A DNA stretch of 64,000 nucleotides from Actinomyces capricornis (GCF_019974135.1 NZ_AP025017.1:2294001-2358000), one strand, 5' to 3'. Positions 44,951 through 53,613 are shown, counted from the stretch's first letter. Translations and numbers: made by a program. The notes: generated by a model not told the origin, from the letters alone.

Positions 44951-46873
44951 TCACCGTGCCCCGCCCCGCTGGGAGATCGCCACATGCCGCTGGGCGTTCT
45001 GAGCCGCAGCGCCGACGTGCTCCTCGGCGTGCTTGTCGCTCGTGGTGCTCTTGAGGTGCTCGGAGGCCTCGGCGTGCTCGCTGCGCTCGGAGTGGACGGC
45101 ACGTCCGTGCATGGCCCAGTCGTGGGCGGTCTCGATGCTCGCGGGCATGAGCGGATCGACCTGCACATGGCTGATGAGCGGGTGGAAGGGGCGCTGGCCG
45201 TCCTCGCCTGAGGCGATGAGGTCCTCCGAGATCTTCTCCCCGGGGCGCAGGCCCGTGAACTCGATGGGGATGTCGCGCCCGGACTGGGCGATGAGGCGCT
45301 GGGCGACGTCGAGGATGCGCACCGGCTCGCCCATGTCCAGCACCATGGTGTCGCCGGGGCGGCCGATGGCGCCGGCCTGGAGGACCAGCTGGCAGGCCTC
45401 GGGGATGGTCATGAAGTAGCGCTGGACCTTGGGGTCGGTGACGGTGACCGGGCCGCCGCTGTCGATCTGGTGCTTGAAGGTCCACAGCATGGAGCCGCGC
45501 GAGCCCAGGACGTTGCCGAAGCGCACCGAGACGAAGCGCAGGCCGCGCTCCATGGCCAGGCCGGTGGTCATCTGCTCGGCCAGGTGCTTGGTGCGCCCCA
45601 GCACCGAGGTGGGGTCGGCGGCCTTGTCGGTGGAGACGTTGACCAGCGTGGAGACGGCGAACTCCTCGGAGAGCTCCAGGACGTTCTTGGAGCCCTGGAC
45701 GTTGGTCTTCCAGCCCTCATCGGGGTACTGCTCCAGCAGGGGCAGGTGCTTGAGGGCGGCGGCGTGGAAGACGACCTCGGGGCGGTGCTCCTGGAAGACC
45801 TCGCGCAGCGCGTCCTTGTCCCGGATGTCGCACAGGACCATGTCGCGGCTGTTGAGCAGTCCCTGGTTGTAGATGCCCAGCTGGATGGAGTGCAGCGCCG
45901 ACTCGTCGCGGTCCAGCAGGACCAGGTCGCGCGGGCCCAGGCGGTGGAGCTGGCGGGCGATCTCCGAGCCGATGGAGCCCCCGGCGCCGGTGACCAGGAC
46001 GGACTTGCCCGAGATGTACTCGCTGATGCGCGACAGGTCGGTGTGGATCTCGCGGCGCCCGAGCACGTCGGCCAGGTCGATGTCCTTGATGTCGGAGAAC
46101 TGCAGGCGGCGGCGCGCGATCTCGCGGACCGGCACGATCGTCATCGTCTTGATGCCGTGGCGGGCGCAGTCCTCGGTGATCTGCTTGAGGCGGTCGTTGG
46201 GCATGTCCGCGATCGCGATGATGACAGTGCGCACCTCGTGCTTCTCGCAGCACTCGATGAGGCAGTCCACCGTGCCCAGGACCGGGACCCCGCTCAGGCG
46301 CAGGCGCTTCTTGGACTCGTCGTCGTCGACCAGGCCCACGGGCAGGAAGGGGGAGGCGGCGTCGTTCTTGGTCAGGCGGACGATCTGGTGGCCCACCTCA
46401 CCGGCGCCGATGATGATGATGCGGTCCTTGTCATGGGCGCCGCGCTGGTAGTCGCGCGCCTTGCGGTAGGCGCGCGCGGCGCGGAAGACGAAGCGCAGCA
46501 GCAGCGCGATGACGAGGCTGAGGACGGGGATGAGGGTGGTGGCCAGTGCGGAGATGGTCTGGCCGGTGGAGGCCGACCAGGCGGCCACGGCCAGGAATCC
46601 GGCCAGTGCCGCGATCGCGTACTGGCAGGCCAGGACCGAGACCTCCTCGAAGGAGGCGGTGTGGAAGCGCCTGCGGTAGGTCAGCAGGACCAGGGTGCCC
46701 AGGATCAGGTTCGTCGCTATGGCAACGCCCAGGAAGACGGCGAAGCCCTGGGTGGGGGCGGGCGGCTCGTGGCTGCCCAGGGCCAGGACCATGACTCCGG
46801 CCAGGAGCCAGCCCAGGGTGTCGGTTGTGAGTGCAACCGCGGCCTTTCGATTACTCATCCTCATCTGCTGCAT
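44951..46873 (-). CDS. Membrane NDP-sugar 4,6-dehydratase (PglF/CapD/WbpM type)
   Basis: A 640-residue polysaccharide-biosynthesis enzyme. Four N-terminal membrane helices (about 10-130) are followed by a first Rossmann-like domain (IIIGAGEVGHQIVRL, about 150-165) and the catalytic SDR domain with GAGGSIGSEIARQL (about 300). The region VSTDKAADPTSVLGRTKHLA aligns with the STDKAVNPTNVMGASKR motif of PglF/FlaA1; as in that family, the SDR Tyr is absent and the Lys is retained. Members convert UDP-GlcNAc to the 4-keto-6-deoxy sugar. About 45 residues of polar C-terminal tail rich in Glu, His and Ser follow the domain. ATGs at 46873, 46864 and 46858 are all possible. It lies 15 bp after a small membrane-protein ORF. 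Confidence 0.92.
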   Translation of the reverse strand: MQQMRMSNRKAAVALTTDTLGWLLAGVMVLALGSHEPPAPTQGFAVFLGVAIATNLILGTLVLLTYRRRFHTASFEEVSVLACQYAIAALAGFLAVAAWSASTGQTISALATTLIPVLSLVIALLLRFVFRAARAYRKARDYQRGAHDKDRIIIIGAGEVGHQIVRLTKNDAASPFLPVGLVDDDESKKRLRLSGVPVLGTVDCLIECCEKHEVRTVIIAIADMPNDRLKQITEDCARHGIKTMTIVPVREIARRRLQFSDIKDIDLADVLGRREIHTDLSRISEYISGKSVLVTGAGGSIGSEIARQLHRLGPRDLVLLDRDESALHSIQLGIYNQGLLNSRDMVLCDIRDKDALREVFQEHRPEVVFHAAALKHLPLLEQYPDEGWKTNVQGSKNVLELSEEFAVSTLVNVSTDKAADPTSVLGRTKHLAEQMTTGLAMERGLRFVSVRFGNVLGSRGSMLWTFKHQIDSGGPVTVTDPKVQRYFMTIPEACQLVLQAGAIGRPGDTMVLDMGEPVRILDVAQRLIAQSGRDIPIEFTGLRPGEKISEDLIASGEDGQRPFHPLISHVQVDPLMPASIETAHDWAMHGRAVHSERSEHAEASEHLKSTTSDKHAEEHVGAAAQNAQRHVAISQRGGAR

Positions 46874-46888
46874 ACTCGCTTTCGGCTC

Positions 46889-47089
46889 TCAGGTCGCCTG
46901 ATGGCGCTCTGTGGTGCGCCCTGACACCACGGTGGCGCGCGACTGGGGAGCCGGTGGTCGATGCTCAATGCGGTTGCGCGCCGCTAGGGAGTTGGGCAAT
47001 AACACCACCATAACTATGACACATCCTAAGAGGACCCTGGTGGACCACTTGATGGCGGGATTGACGTAGGAGTGCGCTGTGTGGATCAT
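46889..47089 (-). CDS. Predicted small membrane protein
   Basis: A 66-residue frame starting at ATG 47089 with GAGG seven bases upstream. It contains one clear membrane helix (residues about 19-38: VLLGCVIVMVVLLPNSL) flanked by Lys/Arg, and a basic, Pro-rich tail. It ends 15 bp before the membrane dehydratase start on the same strand, so it would be the first gene of the dehydratase-wzz unit. No family recognised. Codon bias is weaker than in neighbouring genes, so existence is likely but not sure. Confidence 0.45.
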   Translation of the reverse strand: MIHTAHSYVNPAIKWSTRVLLGCVIVMVVLLPNSLAARNRIEHRPPAPQSRATVVSGRTTERHQAT

Positions 47090-47757
47090 GTGTCGACCTC
47101 GGTGGATGCGGCGTGTGCTGGGCCGATGCGGGGCATGTGCGGGATGCCGCCCGTGGCGGGTGCCCGGGCTTTCCCGAATACGTGACCTTCCTCTAAACAT
47201 GTCGCCCTGAGCGATAACCACCAAAACCCTGTGTATTTCCTTGTGGTGATCATACGGAGTCGTTCCCGAGGGGGTGCTGCGCGGCGGGTGGGCCGGATGT
47301 GCGAGCGCCCCCTCTCCGTCTAGGGGATGGCGCCGTTCCAGCTATTAGCGGTGTCGCGCTGGCGTCGGGAGGGTGCGATGCGGAAGTGGTGGGGTGGATG
47401 AATTATGCTGATGGTGAACAGTGCGGGAGAGCATGAAGATTCCCTGCCTGCTTTAAGGTGAGTGTCAGGATTTATTCAAGAATTGAGGTTTCCCCCGATT
47501 CTCGCCGCGTTTCATGTCTTATGATTGCAGTAATTGCTGCGAGGCTGGCGGCACGGTTTGTGATGTGGCATGAGCGCAGCGGAGGCGCATGAGCCGCCTG
47601 CGCTCAGTCCCGTCGCTGTCTCGTCACGAGGATTCACGCCTATTGGTCGCCATGTCAGTGCGCGTGAGGTCGTCAACATTTGATGCCGCTCACGCGCGCG
47701 TGGCGCGTCTGGTGCGCCGTCGCGTTATCGCGCGGATGAATTCCCGTGGCACGACAT
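47090..47757. other. Long non-coding stretch inside the polysaccharide locus
   Basis: About 670 bp without a convincing gene between two minus-strand blocks. Part of it (47380-47540) is clearly lower in GC than the rest of the locus. It holds a stem-loop at 47571-47606 (arms TGAGCGCAG / CTGCGCTCA) and must include the promoter of the dehydratase unit. It may be promoter plus long 5' leader, or the scar of a lost gene. Confidence 0.4.
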
Positions 47758-47779
47758 GCATGTCATTCGGATGACATGC
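47758..47779 (-). terminator. Hairpin after the ATP-grasp/glycosyltransferase unit
   Basis: Perfect 9-bp stem GCATGTCAT / ATGACATGC with a four-base loop, 10 bp beyond the glycosyltransferase stop (47790). There is no U-tract, so it is a possible rather than sure terminator. Confidence 0.4.
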
Positions 47780-47789
47780 GCCTAAGGTC

Positions 47790-49067
47790 CTAGGAGGGGT
47801 CTGAGGAGGGGGCTGCGGGGAAGAGCCCGCTGAGCTCGGAGGCGAAGTCCGTGTACAGCCTGGTGGCCTCGCAGCGCTCCTCCCAGGTGCGGCGCGCTCC
47901 ACGGCGCAGCGCGGTGTACTCGGCCTCACTCATCGAGGCCACCTTCTCCACGGCCGCCAGGACCTGGGGGGCCGTGGGGTTGGGCGGCAGCAGGATGCCG
48001 TTGACCCCGGTGGACACGAGCTCACTGGTGCCGCCCACGTCGGTGGCGATGACGGGCATGCCCGTGGACATGGCCTCCATGATCGAGACGGGCACGCCCT
48101 CCGAGGAGCTGACGTTGACCAGGACGTGGCGCGCCTGGCGCACATAGTCCTGAACCAGATCGGTGTTGCTGACGAAGCCGTGCAGGCGCAGCTGGACCGG
48201 GCACGAGGGCGCGTCCAGCAGCTCGGCGGCCCGGGCCTCCAGGTCCTCGCGCAGGGGGCCCTCGCCGAAGTGCTCCCACTCGATGGGCAGGCTCGAGCCC
48301 GCCAGGGCCTCCAGGAGCAGGTCGAGGCGCTTGACCTCGGTGATCGTCGAGCAGCTGACGACGCGCAGGGGCCTGCGCTCGGGCCAGCTCGGGGTGGTGC
48401 CGTGGTCGGTGGTCCCCAGCCTGGCCACCACGGTCTTGTCCCGTGACTGGGGGAAGCGCGTGGCCAGGTAGTCGCGCCCGTGATCGGCGATGCAGTAGAT
48501 CCGCTCCAGGTGGTCGATGGTGTGCTCGCGCAGGGGCAGGTACCCGGTGGGGGCCAGCTCCTCGTAGAGATCGGCGCGGTGGGCCCGGGCCACGGAGGTG
48601 GAGCGGGGGAAGTGGCGGCCCAGGAGCCAGGCCAGGTAGGGCTGGTAGTTGAAGCGGTAGGAGTAGAAGACCACCGAGTCCTGGGAATCGGCCCCCGCCT
48701 CCTTCAGGAGGCGCCGGCAGGCCCTGGCCTCATGGTGGGTGCGGCTGAGGAAGACGAAGAGGGTGACGATGCGCGAGCCGCGCAGCCGCCCGTCGCGTGC
48801 CAGACTGCGCAGCTCGCGGTACAGGTTGGCGTCCGTCAGGGCGCGCACCGAGGCCAGCAGGTAGAACAGGCGTGAGCGGAAGGCGATGGGGTGGGCCTTC
48901 ATGGAGGGGTGGGGCAGGGGGCGCCGGGTCCGGCGCTGATCGGCTCGTACCGACAGGGACATGATGTTGACCTCATCGATGTCGCCGAGGTACTCCAGCT
49001 CGGTCTCCAGGAAGGTCTCCCAGGTGCCGTAGGGGAAGGCATTGGCGAGAAGGACCAGGCGCCTCAT
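47790..49067 (-). CDS. GT4-type glycosyltransferase
   Basis: A 425-residue GT-B enzyme. The N-terminus MRRLVLLANAFPYGTWETFL is typical of a GT4 acceptor domain. The C-domain has RVVSCSTITEVKRLDLLLEAL, a sugar-nucleotide site in SSEGVPVSIMEAMSTGMPVI, and TDVGGTSELV. Cytoplasmic; likely adds the second or later sugar of the repeat unit. ATG 49067 overlaps the ATP-grasp stop (ATGA). Last gene of the four-gene unit that begins with the initiating sugar transferase. Confidence 0.9.
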   Translation of the reverse strand: MRRLVLLANAFPYGTWETFLETELEYLGDIDEVNIMSLSVRADQRRTRRPLPHPSMKAHPIAFRSRLFYLLASVRALTDANLYRELRSLARDGRLRGSRIVTLFVFLSRTHHEARACRRLLKEAGADSQDSVVFYSYRFNYQPYLAWLLGRHFPRSTSVARAHRADLYEELAPTGYLPLREHTIDHLERIYCIADHGRDYLATRFPQSRDKTVVARLGTTDHGTTPSWPERRPLRVVSCSTITEVKRLDLLLEALAGSSLPIEWEHFGEGPLREDLEARAAELLDAPSCPVQLRLHGFVSNTDLVQDYVRQARHVLVNVSSSEGVPVSIMEAMSTGMPVIATDVGGTSELVSTGVNGILLPPNPTAPQVLAAVEKVASMSEAEYTALRRGARRTWEERCEATRLYTDFASELSGLFPAAPSSDPS

Positions 49068-50305
49068 GCCCCGGGCACCTCGCTCATCTCCAGGCGGACG
49101 GCGCCGCCGAGCTCCTCGGCGCGCCGGCGGCACTCCTCCATGCCCTCACCGCGCACCACCACCTGGCCGATGCAGTCGTTGGAGGAGGAGAAGCCCTCCA
49201 TCGTCTCGCCGACGGCCTTGAAGACCTGGAGGTCGGTGGCCCACTCGGGCAGCTCCTGGGGGGTGTGGACCGAGGTGATCGTGCCGTGCGCCTCGGGGTC
49301 GATGAGCATGAGGGCCAGGACCGCCCCGGGCCAGGGGGAGGCGGACTGCCAGGTCTGGCGGACCTCCAGGTCCAGGGCCTCGCGCGCCACTATCTCGTAG
49401 TAGTCCAGCCCGTAGAGGGTGCTCATGAGCTCGGGCAGGCCGTTGGCCCCGGCGCGCCCGGTCAGCTCGATGACATGAACGATGCCCCGGCTCTCCATGA
49501 GGTCGACATTGATGGCGCAGTCGCGCAGGCCCAGCGCATGGATCGCATCGGCGATGACCCGGCGTGCCTGCTCGTGCAGCGCTGGCTCGGCCTCCATGGG
49601 CACGTGGTGGCCCACGGGCACCGGGACCGCTCCGGTGGCCAGGTCGTCCCCGTGGACGGTGATGTGGAGGATCTCGCCGTCGTGGATGAGGGCCTGGGCG
49701 CCGAACTCGCGGCCCTCCAGGAAGCGCTCGATGATGACCCGCCCGCCGCGGCTCAGCTCCGCGGCACGGGTGTAGGCCTCCATCGCCTCCTGGGCGGTGT
49801 CGACCATGAACACCCCACTGGAGCCCTGCAGGTCGGTGGCCTTGACCACGGCTGGCAGGCCGGTGCGCTCCAGGGCGGCGGGCACCTCCTGGGCGGAGGC
49901 GACCGGGACGTAGACGGCGGTGGGGACGCCGGCCTGCTCCAGGCGCTCCTTCATCTCCAGCTTGTCGAAGCACAGGCGCGCGGTGGCCCGGCTCAGGCCC
50001 CGCAGCCCCAGGGCGTCGACGACGGCGCCCAGCGCCTCCAGCCCGGTGTCCAGGCAGCTGGTGGCCACGGCATCAACCCCGGCCTGCCGGGCGGCCTGCA
50101 CGACGGCGTCGGCATCCAGGATGTTGACCTCGGCCACCTCATCGGCCTCCGCCAGCCCGGGCAGGTGCGGATCGGGGAGTGTGGCCACCACGGTGGTGGC
50201 GCCCAGGCGCTTGGCGGCGCGGATGAGGCCGACCTGGCCGCGGCCCGCGCCGATGATGAGGATGCGGCGCCCTGCGGCGGGCCCCTGCCGGTGCTGGGTG
50301 CTCAT
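49064..50305 (-). CDS. ATP-grasp enzyme (first of two in the locus)
   Basis: A 413-residue ATP-grasp ligase. A pre-ATP-grasp Rossmann-like domain (RILIIGAGRGQVGLIRAAKR, about 14-33) is followed by the ATP-grasp core: AVVKATDLQGSSGVFMVDTA (about 152-171, Lys and Gly-rich loop), VIIERFLEGREFGAQALIHD (about 190-212), and the metal-binding INVDLMESRGIVHVIELTGR (about 265-285). It resembles carbamoyl-phosphate-synthase-like and amino-acid ligases that join a carboxylate to an amine through acyl phosphate. Substrate unknown. It shares overlapping stop/start codons with both neighbours, so its product is probably needed together with the initiating sugar transferase. Confidence 0.85.
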   Translation of the reverse strand: MSTQHRQGPAAGRRILIIGAGRGQVGLIRAAKRLGATTVVATLPDPHLPGLAEADEVAEVNILDADAVVQAARQAGVDAVATSCLDTGLEALGAVVDALGLRGLSRATARLCFDKLEMKERLEQAGVPTAVYVPVASAQEVPAALERTGLPAVVKATDLQGSSGVFMVDTAQEAMEAYTRAAELSRGGRVIIERFLEGREFGAQALIHDGEILHITVHGDDLATGAVPVPVGHHVPMEAEPALHEQARRVIADAIHALGLRDCAINVDLMESRGIVHVIELTGRAGANGLPELMSTLYGLDYYEIVAREALDLEVRQTWQSASPWPGAVLALMLIDPEAHGTITSVHTPQELPEWATDLQVFKAVGETMEGFSSSNDCIGQVVVRGEGMEECRRRAEELGGAVRLEMSEVPGA

Positions 50306-51489
50306 GGTTGTACCTCCACGGTGATGAGTTCTCTGGCGGCCTCGCCGATGCGCGCGGCCTCGTCGTGGTCCCGGCCCCGGGCGATGACCAGCCCGAGCCG
50401 GTCGGTGCTCGAGTGCAGGCCGGTGACGCGGTGCCCCGGCTCGACCAGGGGGATGACCTCCTGCACGCCCGGCAGGGCGCGGGCCTGCTCGATCCCGCTG
50501 AAGCCGGTGACCGTGCCGGTCCTGGTCCTGAAGAAGCGGATGGCGCCGGCCAGCGCCTGGGGCTGGGGCGGGCTGATCCGCTCCCCGCAGGCCTGGCGCA
50601 GGATCAGGCCGATGAAGTCCAGGCCGGTGGACAGCGGCACCAGGTGGGAGGAGACGAAGTCCCCGGCCGGGCGGGCGCCCAGCTCGACCAGGCGGGGCCC
50701 GGAGGAGGTGAGGATCATCTCGATATGGGCCGGGCTGTCGGTAATGCCCATGGCCCGCGTCGTGTCCGCGATGAGCCGGTGGACGGCCGCGGAGGTGTCC
50801 TCATTCAGGACCGCGGGCTGGGTGTGCCCGGTCTCCACGAAGTGCGGGGCCCCCGTGGTGGCCTTGTCCGTCAGGGCCACCACGTGGGCGACGCCGTCGA
50901 TGCACAGCACCTCGCAGCTGATCTCGGGGCCCACGAGCAGCTCCTCGATGAGGATCCTCCCGCTGCGGGCCGAGGCCATGGCGTAGTCGAAGGCCTGGCG
51001 CAGGTCGGTGGCGGGATCGACCTGGACCACGCCCCGGCTGCCCGAGGAGTCCAGGGGCTTGAGGATGAAGGGCCGCTCGAAGCGCTCCTGGGCCGCCTGG
51101 AGCTCCTCGATGGTCGAGAGCGTCTCGAAGGCGGGGTGGGGCAGCCCGGCCTGCGCGAAGGCCTGGGCCATGAGCCCCTTGTCGGTGCAGATCAGCGCCG
51201 TGTGCTCACTGAGCCCGGGCAGCCCCAGTGCCTGGGTGGCGGCGGCGATGGAGCGCACGGGCATGTCCGTGCCCACCGTCGTCACGCCGTCGACCCCGCG
51301 CTCGCGGGCCAGGGCGGTGACCGCCTCGACGTCGTTGGTGCTGATGGGGTGGAACTCGTCGGCCAGGGCGACGCCGGGGGCCTGGGGATCCATGTCCACC
51401 ACCACGGTGCGGATCCCCAGCTCGCGGGCGCGTCGGATCATGGGCACCTGGAGGGGCGAGGCCCCCAGGATGAGGGCGGTGGTGCTCAT
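50302..51489 (-). CDS. ATP-grasp enzyme (second of two in the locus)
   Basis: A 395-residue ATP-grasp protein, distantly related to the preceding one. Pre-grasp domain: TTALILGASPLQVPMIRRAR. Core: PFILKPLDSSGSRGVVQVDP (about 143-162), ILIEELLVGPEISCEVLCID (about 184-203) and the ligand-binding HIEMILTSSGPRLVELGARP (about 254-273). It resembles the PurK/BtrJ/L-amino-acid ligase group. ATGA overlap with the sugar transferase upstream and the other ATP-grasp downstream. Two such genes in tandem suggest either two successive ligations or one heteromeric ligase (inference). Confidence 0.85.
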   Translation of the reverse strand: MSTTALILGASPLQVPMIRRARELGIRTVVVDMDPQAPGVALADEFHPISTNDVEAVTALARERGVDGVTTVGTDMPVRSIAAATQALGLPGLSEHTALICTDKGLMAQAFAQAGLPHPAFETLSTIEELQAAQERFERPFILKPLDSSGSRGVVQVDPATDLRQAFDYAMASARSGRILIEELLVGPEISCEVLCIDGVAHVVALTDKATTGAPHFVETGHTQPAVLNEDTSAAVHRLIADTTRAMGITDSPAHIEMILTSSGPRLVELGARPAGDFVSSHLVPLSTGLDFIGLILRQACGERISPPQPQALAGAIRFFRTRTGTVTGFSGIEQARALPGVQEVIPLVEPGHRVTGLHSSTDRLGLVIARGRDHDEAARIGEAARELITVEVQP

Positions 51490-52355
51490 CGGCCGTCCTC
51501 GGTGTAGAGCTTCTCGCTGGTGAGCACGGTGCGGATGGTGCGGGCCAGGATCTTCAGGTCCAGGGCCAGGGTGAGGTGGTCCACGTAGTAGCAGTCGGCC
51601 TCGTAGCGCTCCTGGAGCGTGGTGGAGTTGCGGTAGAAGGCCTGGTTGTAGCCGGTGATGCCGGGCCTGACCGACAGGCGGCGGCGCTCCAGGGGGCTCA
51701 TGCGCTCCAGGGGCTTGGTGGCCAGGTTGGGGCGCGGGCCGATGAGGCTCATGTCTCCGGTGAGGACATTGATGAGCTGGGGGACCTCGTCGATGGAGGT
51801 GCGGCGCAGGAAGCGCCCCACGCGCGTGACGCGGGAGTCGTTGCGGCTGGCCACGGTGGAGGAGTCGGCGTTGCGCAGGTCGCGCGCCCCCACGCTCATG
51901 GAGCGCAGCTTGACGATCTTGAAGGGCTTGCCGTGCCGGCCCCAGCGCTCCTGGCGGAAGAACACTGGGCCGCGGTCCTCCAGGGTGATGGCCAGGCCCG
52001 CGCCCAGGCTGAGGGCCCCCAGGACCGGCAGGGCGATCGTGGCGGCGGTCAGATCGACGGCGCGCTTGCCGTAGCGGGCGTAGAAGGAGGTGGGCTGCGT
52101 CCAGGTGTACTGGGTCTCTCCAGCGCCCTCAGCGTCCTGCCCGGCCCCGTCGGGGGTCGCGGTGGGTGCCGTGGCTGCTTCGTCCGCGACCGCCTGCGCG
52201 GCCTCATCCACCAGCCCGATCGGCCCGGTCAGCGGCTCGTTCGTGCGCACGTAGCCCGCCTTTCTCGTCTCTGCGCGCAGGGATGGCCCCGGCCCGGCCC
52301 GAGCCGCGGCACCGGGTGGGGCCTGGGGGCTGCGGGACTGCCGGACGGCGATCAT
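51486..52355 (-). CDS. Initiating sugar-1-phosphate transferase, PglC-like
   Basis: A 289-residue member of the bacterial sugar transferase family (PF02397). A disordered N-terminal region (1-90) is followed by one hydrophobic segment (about 104-126, DLTAATIALPVLGALSLGAG) and the catalytic core: GPVFFRQERWGRHGKPFKIV, KLRSM, RRTSIDEVPQLINVLTGDM and SLIGPRP. It lacks the four extra N-terminal helices of WbaP/WcaJ, so it is of the monotopic PglC type, which loads a phospho-sugar onto undecaprenyl phosphate. First gene of the unit; start ATG 52355, with a candidate operator just upstream. The Ser/Ala/Glu-rich tail is longer than in PglC. Confidence 0.92.
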   Translation of the reverse strand: MIAVRQSRSPQAPPGAAARAGPGPSLRAETRKAGYVRTNEPLTGPIGLVDEAAQAVADEAATAPTATPDGAGQDAEGAGETQYTWTQPTSFYARYGKRAVDLTAATIALPVLGALSLGAGLAITLEDRGPVFFRQERWGRHGKPFKIVKLRSMSVGARDLRNADSSTVASRNDSRVTRVGRFLRRTSIDEVPQLINVLTGDMSLIGPRPNLATKPLERMSPLERRRLSVRPGITGYNQAFYRNSTTLQERYEADCYYVDHLTLALDLKILARTIRTVLTSEKLYTEDGR

Positions 52356-52384
52356 GCGCTACTGTTCCGTGACAATTGTTATGG

Positions 52385-52429
52385 AGTGTACACGGAGGAC
52401 CCTGAAAGAAGACGAAAGTGACTTTCAGG
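52385..52429 (-). promoter_or_regulatory. Promoter and nested inverted repeats before the sugar transferase
   Basis: On the minus strand a TACACT -10 box occupies 52390-52385, predicting a leader of about 20 nt. Around its -35 position lie nested palindromes: CCTGAAAG (52401-52408) with CTTTCAGG (52422-52429), and inside them GAAAGT-G-ACTTTC (52414-52426). An ACAATTGT palindrome sits nearer the start. An operator overlapping the -35 region is likely. Confidence 0.45.
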
Positions 52430-52521
52430 TTTTCTCCAGGAATTCGGCTGGTTCTTCTGAGGGTTCTTGTCAAGCGGAGCCGCGCCGGGTGCCCCGGCTG
52501 CCGGTGGCGGGGCCGGTCGGG

Positions 52522-53406
52522 TCAGACGCGACGGTCGTGGTCCGGGCCGAGGTAGATGTCGTCAAGGGTCGCGGTCAGCAGGGAGCGGGACCTGAGGATC
52601 TCGATGATCTGGCCGTAGAGCTGGGTCACGGTGGGGGCGTTGGCGTGACCCAGGACGATGTGCTGGGCCTGGAGCCACTTCTCGGCCTCGCCCAGCAGGA
52701 CCTCGGGGGCCAGCAGTCCCGAGTCGCCCAGGGAGCCGTACCACATCACCGAGGTGGAGTAGCCGGCCTGGGCGCATGCGGCGTCGGTGGCCTCGTTCCT
52801 GTACCCGTAGGGCGGGCGCACGAAGGGCATGCCGGTCACCCCGTAGGTGGTGTTGAGGAAGGACTCGCACTGGGCGAGCTCCTCGATGATGCCGGCGGTG
52901 GACAGCGAGGTCAGCGCGGCATGGCTGTGAGTGTGGTTGGCCAGCTGGACCTGACCGGAGTCGACCATGGGGGTGAGCTTGTCCCGGGACTGGGTCCACG
53001 AGGGGTAGATGCTGTTGATGAAGAAGGTCAGGCGCACTCCGGAGTCCCTGGCGAAGTCCAGGTAGGCATCCACGACCTCGGGGGAGGCGCCGTCGTCGAT
53101 GGTCAGGGCCAGGACGTCGCCCACGTTCTGGGGCAGGCCCGTGATGACGGCGCCGGGCGGGGTGGGTGCGGGCAGTTCGGGAGGGCCGTCCTGGAGGTGC
53201 AGGGGGCTGAGGGACGGGGTGGGGGAGGCCGATGGCGTGGCGGATGCGGTTGCGGGGCCGGTGGAGCCGGCGGGGTGATGGCCTGCGGTGGGTGTCGGCG
53301 CGCTGGCCGGGTCCGCCGGCCTGCCTGCGGTCCTCCTGGCGGAGCAGGCGGTCAGGGCGCCGGCGGTGCCTGCGGCGAGCAGGAGCATGAAGTCGCGTCG
53401 CTGCAC
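52522..53406 (-). CDS. Secreted NodB-type polysaccharide deacetylase, lipoprotein
   Basis: A 294-residue exported enzyme. It starts MQRRDFMLLLAAG, a signal with a twin-Arg pair, and has a lipobox LTAC with Cys at residue 21. A Pro/Ser/Thr-rich spacer (25-85) precedes the NodB domain (about 95-290), with motif 1 TIDDGA (catalytic Asp and metal Asp), motif 2 NHTHSH (metal His pair) and motif 3 RPPYGYR. It should deacetylate N-acetylated sugars of peptidoglycan or of the polymer made by this locus. GTG 53406 has GGAGAG six bases upstream. It lies just upstream of the sugar transferase unit, on the same strand, separated by 166 bp. Confidence 0.9.
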   Translation of the reverse strand: MQRRDFMLLLAAGTAGALTACSARRTAGRPADPASAPTPTAGHHPAGSTGPATASATPSASPTPSLSPLHLQDGPPELPAPTPPGAVITGLPQNVGDVLALTIDDGASPEVVDAYLDFARDSGVRLTFFINSIYPSWTQSRDKLTPMVDSGQVQLANHTHSHAALTSLSTAGIIEELAQCESFLNTTYGVTGMPFVRPPYGYRNEATDAACAQAGYSTSVMWYGSLGDSGLLAPEVLLGEAEKWLQAQHIVLGHANAPTVTQLYGQIIEILRSRSLLTATLDDIYLGPDHDRRV

Positions 53407-53613
53407 GGGTCTCTCCGGTTCGTCTGCGGTGGGTGCTGCCCGAGCCTCCCACCTCCTGGGCGCCGCTGTCCTCCCCTATGGGGATGAGCGGATGAGCGGG
53501 CCAGGCGCCGGGGCGTGAGTCCCGACGCCCGCCCGACCTGCAGGCCGGGCTGGACCGATTGGCGGCTGGGTGGCATCGGGGTCCGGTAAAGTCAACGCAT
53601 ATGATTCGTATTC

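Noticed and set aside
47589..47774. A 61-codon plus-strand ORF in the long gap
   Set aside because: No Shine-Dalgarno, Arg-rich, and it runs through the hairpin that follows the opposite-strand gene.
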